A stretch of 64,000 nt of DNA. It comes from an uncultured bacterium. GTDB lineage: Bacteria; Bacillota; Clostridia; Lachnospirales; Lachnospiraceae. Under the pieces are notes generated by a model, which worked only from the letters and a program-made list of their open reading frames with translations, had not been told where the DNA came from and made no database searches. The translations under genes and the position numbers were made by a program. Below are positions 35,483 to 41,283 of this stretch, piece by piece. The stretch covers positions 1 to 64,000 of the forward strand of contig CANSLJ010000024.1 of NCBI GenBank assembly GCA_947647735.1, in the 5' to 3' direction. Each line of letters opens with the position of its first letter. The first letter of the stretch is position 1.

Positions 35483-35528
35483 ACAACTGTAAAAACATGC
35501 AATATTTTCAAGAAAAGGAGTGAAAAAA

Positions 35529-36218
35529 ATGAACAGCATGAAAACAAAACTAAAAACCGTCATCGCTACAGCATTGGTGGCCACAACGACACTCAGTACG
35601 AGCCTGACAGCCCTCGCGGCACCAAGAGAAGATCTGTATGGCCCCATTACAGCAGTAACACCAGGCGGTGTCAACGTATATGGCTATTACATTGACCATC
35701 CTTTCAAACCAATTAAACCTGTACCTGCTGTATACCTGAATGCTATCGACGCAGCAGGCATCACGAACGAAATGAGCGATATGGAGAAATGTATACGCGT
35801 CAACAACTATCTCTGTGCAGCCATCAATGGTGCCGACGACAGCGAGTTTTTCACAAATCCGGCTTGGCTTATCGAAAAACCGCTCGCAGAAGGTGAGTTC
35901 GCACTGACAACAGGTAACGGTGTATGCCGGCACTATGCAGACGCATTTGTAAACATAGTCGGCAGCCTCGGTATCGAATGCAAATACATACACAGCACAA
36001 TGATGAACCACGCTTGGAATGAGGTTGTCATCGACGGTGTAACCTATTACAACGATGCATACTGGAATGACTGCCGTGGAGGCAACGGATGGAGTGATGC
36101 AGTTGCAGGTGATACCTACCTGATGAGCCCTGTGCTCTGGGAAAACCATGCATATCCAGATATTGAAGAGCCAGGCATCATAGACGGCTCCATTATACCC
36201 GTACCCATACAGTATTAA
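35529..36218 (+). CDS. Secreted transglutaminase-like (papain-fold) protein
   Basis: A signal peptide (about 1-31, ending LTALAA) precedes a transglutaminase-like core. The catalytic triad can be read as Cys133 in GNGVCRHYADAF, His161 in MNHAWNEVVI and Asp176 in YYNDAYWND. It could cross-link or hydrolyse amide bonds in extracellular proteins or peptidoglycan. I chose ATG 35529, 8 nt after AAGGAG; a GTG at 35520 overlaps that signal. It is the only large plus-strand gene in the island. A palindrome promoter drives it and a terminator follows, so it is monocistronic. Confidence 0.87.
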   Translation: MNSMKTKLKTVIATALVATTTLSTSLTALAAPREDLYGPITAVTPGGVNVYGYYIDHPFKPIKPVPAVYLNAIDAAGITNEMSDMEKCIRVNNYLCAAINGADDSEFFTNPAWLIEKPLAEGEFALTTGNGVCRHYADAFVNIVGSLGIECKYIHSTMMNHAWNEVVIDGVTYYNDAYWNDCRGGNGWSDAVAGDTYLMSPVLWENHAYPDIEEPGIIDGSIIPVPIQY

Positions 36219-36248
36219 AACCATAACAAACAGTACGATGACAATAAG

Positions 36249-36276
36249 ACACGGTAGAGCAATCTGCCGTGTTTTT
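36249..36276 (+). terminator. Terminator after the transglutaminase-like gene
   Basis: ACACGGTAGA pairs with TCTGCCGTGT (one mismatch) over a 4-nt loop, followed by TTTTT, 30 nt past the stop. Confidence 0.8.
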
Positions 36277-36378
36277 GCGTCTAGTAAACCAATCCCATAA
36301 AAAGAGATGTCACACCCAGCAGATACGGCCATCCCATGCTAAACATCACGGACGCTGCCAGCATTGCATCACTGAACG

Positions 36379-36407
36379 CCATTACACTCAACATATTAAG
36401 TATATCC
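36379..36407 (+). promoter_or_regulatory. Island promoter 4: palindrome upstream of the small XRE gene
   Basis: ACTCAACATATTAAGT (36387-36402) is a diverged copy of the island palindrome, with -10 TATATC (36402-36407) in the same register. The -35 position (GCCATT) is poor, so this promoter is weak or activator-dependent. It sits about 50 nt upstream of the XRE gene. Confidence 0.6.
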
Positions 36408-36458
36408 AACAAAAGAAATGTGATATTTTTGTAAGAAACAGAAAGAGAGGTTCCCGAT

Positions 36459-36662
36459 TTGATTTCTTACAAACCCTTTTACAACACCTTATTTCAAAAA
36501 AATATCACCGAATACGAACTGATCTTCAAACACGGCATATCCGCCAACACCCTGTACCGCATGAAAAAGGGGGAAGCGATCACCACGAAGACGCTGGACA
36601 CGTTCTGTTTCATCCTTGACTGTTCCGTATCCGACGTCCTCGAATATGTAAAGCCGGACTGA
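36459..36662 (+). CDS. Small XRE/Cro-C1-type DNA-binding protein
   Basis: The 67-residue protein is a stand-alone helix-turn-helix (ITEYELIFKHGISANTLYRM, then KTLDTFCFILDCSVSDVLEY). The start is TTG 36459, 7 nt after AGAGAGG; no ATG fits. The coding DNA is the only regulator gene within the island. It is preceded by a copy of the palindrome found at four other island promoters. I infer it may bind that palindrome and repress itself and the others. A similar small XRE is at 54980-55177. Confidence 0.75.
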   Translation: MISYKPFYNTLFQKNITEYELIFKHGISANTLYRMKKGEAITTKTLDTFCFILDCSVSDVLEYVKPD

Positions 36663-36667
36663 CCGCC

Positions 36668-37963
36668 TTATATAGCTTCCAACACCTCTCTTTCTCCCCC
36701 ATCCCTTCCGCCCGGAACATAAGCCATATCCTCGGATGCCGCCCTGCCCCGCAAAGTCTCCAATGTGCTGTAGGGCTTTATCTTATCCACCAGTCTCGCC
36801 TTCTCCCCGTTTGTCAGAAGATACGCCTTGTCTGCAGGTTTACAGAGGATCACCTCCGGTGTTTTATATGCCCTGCAGCCGATAAATTCGGCGGTAGCTG
36901 TGTCCTGACACCCCAGATAGAGCAGATGGTCACAGTTATTGATGATGGTAGTTGCCGCCGCGTCATCGTACATACTGGTCAGCTGCGTCATGCTCTGGAG
37001 GATCAGACTGACGGAGATCCCTCTCGAGCGGATCACAGAGATCACCTTGTCAAAATCGGGAATCCTCGCGCTGGTGGCAAAATCATCCATGATGATGCGG
37101 ACTGGTACGCTCAGCCTTCCGTCCTCCTTTTCGTCCGCCTCCGAACAAAGGAGGTGCAAAGCCTGTGTATAAAAGACATTGACGATATCGTCCAGCGACC
37201 TGTCCGTATCGTTGACGTTTAAAAACAATACCGTCTTTTTTCGCCCAAGGCTTCTGATATCCAGACAATCATTGTTCTCGAAAATATGCCTTGCCTCCCG
37301 GAAGTCAAAAACCTCCAGCGCTCTGTTCGCAAATTCGACGATACAGCTCCATGTCCTATCTGCATCCATGATCCCCCGCAGCTTATAGAATTTTTTCGCA
37401 GCATAGCTGTCCGGATGAGCGTCTATCCATTTGACAAAGGAGAGGTCTCCCTTTTTCCCGATAAAGGTTCTGTGAAGCTCACAGATGCTTCCCATATGTT
37501 GTTCCTCCTCCGGCAGAGAATCCAAAGCAAAAGCAAGCAGAAATGCCAGATAAGAGGCTGCCGCCCTGTCCCAGAAGGGTTCTCTCGTATCGAGGGACGG
37601 CATCAACGTATTCGCCAAAGTGAGTACATCCTGCTCCCTGTAGCCACCGTTTTTATAGCGCCTGATCCCTTTAAGCGGATTATACCCGCAGGATCGCTCG
37701 GGATTCACAAGATCCAACGTATATACATGATATCCCTCCCTGATCAGATTTTTTGCAAATTTTCGCTCCAGAGTGCCCTTGGTATCCGATACCACCAGGC
37801 TCCCCTCTATATTCTGAAGGTTCGGGATCACATAGCCTCCCGTTTTTCCCGCTCCTGAGGAGCCGATGATCAGATCGTTATTGTTCAGCCCTGTCACCCT
37901 CGTATCGTTGGACACGCTGATCCCCTCCGCCAGAATCCTCTCGTTTTTCCTTCTGTTTTCCAT
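36668..37963 (-). CDS. TraG/VirD4-like ATPase lacking membrane segments
   Basis: Residues 34-41 (GSSGAGKT) are Walker A, followed by VVSDTKGTLERKFAKNL, the T4CP pattern. IIMDDFATSARIPDF is the Walker B/TraG region and SLILQSMTQL the C-terminal T4CP signature. Conjugative coupling proteins are usually about 600 residues with an N-terminal membrane domain; this one is 431 residues with neither. No relaxase or mating-pore gene is visible, so it is not an intact conjugation module. It follows the ClpP-like gene by 7 nt and is the last gene of its operon, converging on the XRE gene. Confidence 0.82.
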   Translation of the reverse strand: MENRRKNERILAEGISVSNDTRVTGLNNNDLIIGSSGAGKTGGYVIPNLQNIEGSLVVSDTKGTLERKFAKNLIREGYHVYTLDLVNPERSCGYNPLKGIRRYKNGGYREQDVLTLANTLMPSLDTREPFWDRAAASYLAFLLAFALDSLPEEEQHMGSICELHRTFIGKKGDLSFVKWIDAHPDSYAAKKFYKLRGIMDADRTWSCIVEFANRALEVFDFREARHIFENNDCLDIRSLGRKKTVLFLNVNDTDRSLDDIVNVFYTQALHLLCSEADEKEDGRLSVPVRIIMDDFATSARIPDFDKVISVIRSRGISVSLILQSMTQLTSMYDDAAATTIINNCDHLLYLGCQDTATAEFIGCRAYKTPEVILCKPADKAYLLTNGEKARLVDKIKPYSTLETLRGRAASEDMAYVPGGRDGGEREVLEAI

Positions 37964-37970
37964 ATTTTTT

Positions 37971-38567
37971 TTATTCTCCTTTCAGGTCTCTTGTGTCTGT
38001 TATGATCTTTGTGGCGAGCCCGAACGCCACCGCTTCCTCCGCGCTGTAATAAGTGTCTTCCGCTGTGACCTCATAGATTTCCTCGAGGCTCTTTCCCGTC
38101 TTTTCGGAAATGATCTTCGCCAGCGCTTCTTTTGTCTCATTGAGTTTATCCAGCTCCTGCTGGATCTCATGGGGCTTGCGTCCGCCGATATTATGACTGC
38201 CGAAGGAGGGATCGTGGATCATCAGCCTTGTGTGTGGCAGCATCCTACGGTTTTCACCCGCCAGAAACAGGATCGCACCCATACTGGCGGCAATGCCGAT
38301 GCAAACAGTGTTGACAGGCGCCTCCATCAGCTGAATATAATCATATACCGCCAGTCCGCTGATCACCTCGCCGCCCGGGGAGTTGATATAGAGCATAACC
38401 GGCTCGCTGCTGTCCTCCTGCTCCAGATACATAAGCTGTTTGATCAGCTCATTGGCACTGGCGGCGTCAACCGCATCCACCAGAAATATCGTTCTGTTTT
38501 TCAGCATCTCGTCCTCGATGCGCACTGCCTCCATTCCGCGAACGGTTTCTTTTAAAATATTTGCCAT
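37971..38567 (-). CDS. ClpP-family serine protease (accessory paralogue)
   Basis: The 198-residue protein has the ClpP fold and catalytic triad: Ser95 in GIAASMGA, His118 in LMIHDP and Asp171 in TAEDTYYSAEEA. It differs from housekeeping ClpP in the variable positions around the triad (HD instead of HQ; AEDTYY instead of RDNF). Its N-terminus starts MANILKETVRGMEAVRI. It lies between an unknown protein gene and the TraG-like ATPase gene, not near clpX. A housekeeping clpP is expected elsewhere in the genome. It may form mixed or dedicated proteolytic rings; that is inference. Confidence 0.88.
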   Translation of the reverse strand: MANILKETVRGMEAVRIEDEMLKNRTIFLVDAVDAASANELIKQLMYLEQEDSSEPVMLYINSPGGEVISGLAVYDYIQLMEAPVNTVCIGIAASMGAILFLAGENRRMLPHTRLMIHDPSFGSHNIGGRKPHEIQQELDKLNETKEALAKIISEKTGKSLEEIYEVTAEDTYYSAEEAVAFGLATKIITDTRDLKGE

Positions 38568-38587
38568 CTGTCATCCTCCTGTATTTT

Positions 38588-39379
38588 TCATCCACAACAC
38601 GATTCCCCGATAAACCACGAACCATATTTTCCCAAAATGTACTCCATCGTGAACTTTTCCGGATATAAATACCGAAAAGGTTCTATCAGCAGGCAGTCCA
38701 GTATTTCATAGGCATTCAGTATCCGTTCTTCATAGTACTCTATGGTATCACCGGGGGACCAGGACTGATTCCGGATCTTCTCCGTCTGCCCGAAAATATC
38801 CTCCATGGTGGAGTTGCAGTCTATCTCCAGTTCCAGCAGATCCGCCTTCTCATAGAACTCATTTTGAAGCTCCTTGATCCATTCCCTCTCCTCCTCCTCT
38901 TTGTCTTCTCTGACAAGATCCTCAACTTCAAGATAATAGAACAGTGCCCGGATATTGATGGCGGAAAACATCCGGAACAGATTGCTTGTTTCCTTTCCCC
39001 GCGCCAACAGATGGTTCACAAGCACCATGCAGGGATACCACATTGGCGCTCTCATACGAAAAGCAAGGCTGATATTGACGGCGTTGCCATAGGCGGAATA
39101 CTTTCTGTTCCCCTCCAATTTCGTACTGTCGATCAAAAACAACAGCTCCAGAAAACCGAATTCTTTCATGGTTTCATAATCCTGTTCCAGTCCATATTCT
39201 TCATTTAATATCGTCTGCGCAAGGAGCTTTACATTCTCCTGCACATCTTCATCCACCATATTGTCCACTTCCGCCAGCGTCAAGTCGAAAAATCTTTTCA
39301 GAATATTCTTAATATCACATACTCTGTCAATATAGCCTTTACGGGAATATCTCATCAGTTCTCTTAATATGCCTGCCAT
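38588..39379 (-). CDS. Unknown protein, first gene of the clpP/traG-like unit
   Basis: The 263-residue helical protein is not recognised. It has no signal peptide and ends FIGESCCG. I start at ATG 39379 (MAGILRELMRYSRKGYI) with AGGAAAGAAG upstream; the frame is open further but crosses the promoter and palindrome. A TATAAT -10 lies about 80 nt upstream. It is followed 20 nt later by the ClpP-like gene. It may be an adaptor or substrate, but nothing in the sequence shows it. Confidence 0.62.
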   Translation of the reverse strand: MAGILRELMRYSRKGYIDRVCDIKNILKRFFDLTLAEVDNMVDEDVQENVKLLAQTILNEEYGLEQDYETMKEFGFLELLFLIDSTKLEGNRKYSAYGNAVNISLAFRMRAPMWYPCMVLVNHLLARGKETSNLFRMFSAINIRALFYYLEVEDLVREDKEEEEREWIKELQNEFYEKADLLELEIDCNSTMEDIFGQTEKIRNQSWSPGDTIEYYEERILNAYEILDCLLIEPFRYLYPEKFTMEYILGKYGSWFIGESCCG

Positions 39380-39457
39380 CGTTTTATCTTCTTTCCTGTG
39401 CCGGATTTTTCTGATCTTCTCTTCTTTTCTGTGTCTCTCAAAAGAAGTTATGATGTT

Positions 39458-39498
39458 ATTATACGCAGGTGGATGTGATGGTTCGGAAATTTTCCGAA
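39458..39498 (-). promoter_or_regulatory. Promoter of the clpP-like unit with the second palindrome type
   Basis: On the minus strand a -10 TATAAT (39458-39463) is preceded by TTCGGAAAATTTCCGAA (39482-39498), which covers the -35 region. The -35 hexamer (CCGAAC) is poor, so activation through the palindrome is possible. The same 17-mer is at 35389-35405. Confidence 0.5.
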
Positions 39499-39649
39499 AC
39501 CAGATATTTGAGAAGAATACTGATATTTTCGAGATTTGCGAAAATCTTGTACTCCCGCAGATATAACAATGTTTTACAGCATACAAAAAAGACCGCAAGC
39601 AAATGCTCACAGCCTTTTGTTTTACATACTAATACTCTATATGTACTGT

Positions 39650-40225
39650 TTATTTTTCATTCAAAATATGCTGCACTGCCCCCCATTCGATCACAGGCAC
39701 ATTTTTCTGACTTACCGTGGCAGTCTGTTTCTTCTTGTTCCCGATCTTCACCATATTGATGATCAGGCTTCCTGCTGCCAGTACCAGAAACAGAGCCCCA
39801 GCGCCGATGGCGATCGTCATGGCATTGTCTACGCCTGAGAAGAAATAACAGCCTGCAGCAACGATGATGCCGACGATGATCAGAACGATCGGCGTACCAA
39901 ACATCTCATCCTTCATACCGCTGACAGCCCAAGACTGCGGCTTATGACAGTGCGGACATTCGTCTTTGAACGCCTTGTTGAATATCTGCTTTTCTGTGGC
40001 GTTCTTGTGTGCTTCCTTCACGGCGCTCACGAGATTTTTATGAGCCTGTTCGTTCAGTTTCTGCTGTTTGTTATACTCCAGCTCTCTGTAATTGCTGTTG
40101 ATCTCTGCCTCCATGCCGGAAATGGTTGCTTTCAGCGGACCGCTGTCCTTCATGCACTGTTCACAGCGGAATGAATACGGCACATCGATCGTCTCGGTTT
40201 TTTTGTGTCTGTAATAAGTACCCAA
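39650..40225 (-). CDS. Membrane protein with a putative zinc site
   Basis: The 191-residue protein has Cys pairs CEQC (about 21-24) and CPHC (about 90-93) that could form one zinc site. A coiled region lies between them, and two membrane helices follow (about 112-128 and 135-157). The metal-binding part should be cytoplasmic. Function is unknown. A promoter with -35 TTGATT and -10 TATAAT lies upstream at 40285-40312. Confidence 0.65.
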   Translation of the reverse strand: MGTYYRHKKTETIDVPYSFRCEQCMKDSGPLKATISGMEAEINSNYRELEYNKQQKLNEQAHKNLVSAVKEAHKNATEKQIFNKAFKDECPHCHKPQSWAVSGMKDEMFGTPIVLIIVGIIVAAGCYFFSGVDNAMTIAIGAGALFLVLAAGSLIINMVKIGNKKKQTATVSQKNVPVIEWGAVQHILNEK

Positions 40226-40284
40226 TTTCGGTTTCCTCCTGCATATAAATGATTTTACTGATGGGAAATATCCCTTTTGATTTT

Positions 40285-40312
40285 ATTATACCCCCCCAAT
40301 GTTTGAAATCAA
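40285..40312 (-). promoter_or_regulatory. Promoter of the 39650-40225 gene
   Basis: On the minus strand, -35 TTGATT (40307-40312), 16-nt spacer containing a 7-G run, -10 TATAAT (40285-40290). No island palindrome is present. Confidence 0.55.
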
Positions 40313-40500
40313 GTATAAAAACAGGTACAATCAGGATTGTTTCACGAATCATCACAAATATCTTTGTTCAATCAGAGCTGCCGCACTGCCCTGGAAAACC
40401 CATACTCTTAGTTCTTTTAATTTCTCTCTGTTCTCAAAAACAGAGAGCTTAAAATATTCGTATATTCTTCGCTGTGCTGACATTCACTGGTATACACATT

Positions 40501-40740
40501 CTATATTCGTTTTTGTACGAAGTCGGCAAAACCTTCTGTCTCGAAATATGTACCATCGCTTTCTTTAATGCGGACTGTTTCGGTTTTTCGTTTTTCATAC
40601 CATTCATTTGTACCCATGCCGTATACGATATAATGAATATTGTTGCGCTCCAGTACATAACGCAGGAAATCGCTGCAACCGGTATGTTCCATATAATACA
40701 TATCTTTTGTATTAACATTATTCAAGTTTCCTTTCTGCAT
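40501..40740 (-). CDS. Small unknown protein
   Basis: The 79-residue product contains CSDFLRYVLERNNIHYIVYG and ends FADFVQKRI. It has no known motif or membrane segment. ATG 40740 has GAAGGTGG about 7 nt upstream, better than the GTG at 40749. It follows the 129-residue gene by 57 nt and is probably co-transcribed with it. An alternative frame on the same strand overlaps it but lacks a start signal. Confidence 0.5.
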   Translation of the reverse strand: MQKGNLNNVNTKDMYYMEHTGCSDFLRYVLERNNIHYIVYGMGTNEWYEKRKTETVRIKESDGTYFETEGFADFVQKRI

Positions 40741-40797
40741 TTTTTCCACCTTCAGCCGACATTTACTGATGGCACGCCATTTTCCTCCTCGTTTTTC

Positions 40798-41187
40798 CTA
40801 AACCTCTTCTGGCATTTCCAACAGGATCCTTTTATCTTCTGGGAAGTATTCATTCACTATCTGCTGTATTTCCTGCATGACGGCTTCCGCGTTCTCCAAC
40901 TGCTTTATCAGACCGGGAATATCTTTCTGGTAATAAATGAATTCAAAGGGGTTGGGCTGAACGACCATATCAAAATCCAGTAAAACCATCTTGACAAAGG
41001 ACATGCCTTTCTGTTTTAAATAAACGGCGGCCTTGCTGCCTTTCAGTCTACCTTCGCTGAAATCTTTCGGATAGTCTTCAGCGTAACATATCTTCAGTTC
41101 CCCGCCGCTTTCCGTTTTGTATATTACCCATGCGTTCACCTTTCTGTGCATATTATTCTTTATCAAGGTAAAGGGTTTTTCCTGCAT
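40798..41187 (-). CDS. Unknown protein under a palindrome promoter
   Basis: The 129-residue protein looks alpha/beta (KVNAWVIYKTESGGELKICY... then a C-terminal helix about 90-118). It has no signal peptide. Shine-Dalgarno GGGAGGAG is 8 nt before ATG 41187. It is the first gene after island promoter 5, so it belongs to the putative palindrome regulon together with the downstream 79-residue gene. I cannot assign a function. Confidence 0.65.
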   Translation of the reverse strand: MQEKPFTLIKNNMHRKVNAWVIYKTESGGELKICYAEDYPKDFSEGRLKGSKAAVYLKQKGMSFVKMVLLDFDMVVQPNPFEFIYYQKDIPGLIKQLENAEAVMQEIQQIVNEYFPEDKRILLEMPEEV

Positions 41188-41229
41188 TTTTCACTCCTCC
41201 CTTTAAAACATGATGCAAATTACAGTTTT

Positions 41230-41258
41230 ATTACACTTAATATATTAGGTCTAGTCAA
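41230..41258 (-). promoter_or_regulatory. Island promoter 5: palindrome within the spacer
   Basis: On the minus strand, -35 TTGACT (41253-41258), 17-nt spacer and -10 TGTAAT (41230-41235). The spacer holds a two-mismatch copy of the palindrome, ACTTAATATATTAGGT on the plus strand (41235-41250). It lies about 45 nt upstream of the 129-residue gene. Confidence 0.7.
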
Positions 41259-41283
41259 CTATGGGCATATGTCCTGTCGTTTT

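Noticed and set aside
35550-36332. 260-codon open frame on the minus strand opposite the transglutaminase-like gene
   Set aside because: The plus strand has signal peptide, catalytic triad, Shine-Dalgarno, promoter and terminator. The minus frame lacks all of them.
36668-37963. Integrative conjugative element
   Set aside because: Only a T4CP-like gene is present. No relaxase, VirB4, integrase or attachment site was seen within the window.
40449-40718. 89-codon minus-strand frame overlapping the small gene at 40501-40740
   Set aside because: It has no Shine-Dalgarno and overlaps in another frame; the chosen frame has better start and composition.
32708-41258. Palindrome as part of an alternative sigma-factor promoter
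   Set aside because: The -35 and -10 match the housekeeping consensus, and the conserved part is a symmetric 16-mer in the spacer, which fits an operator better.
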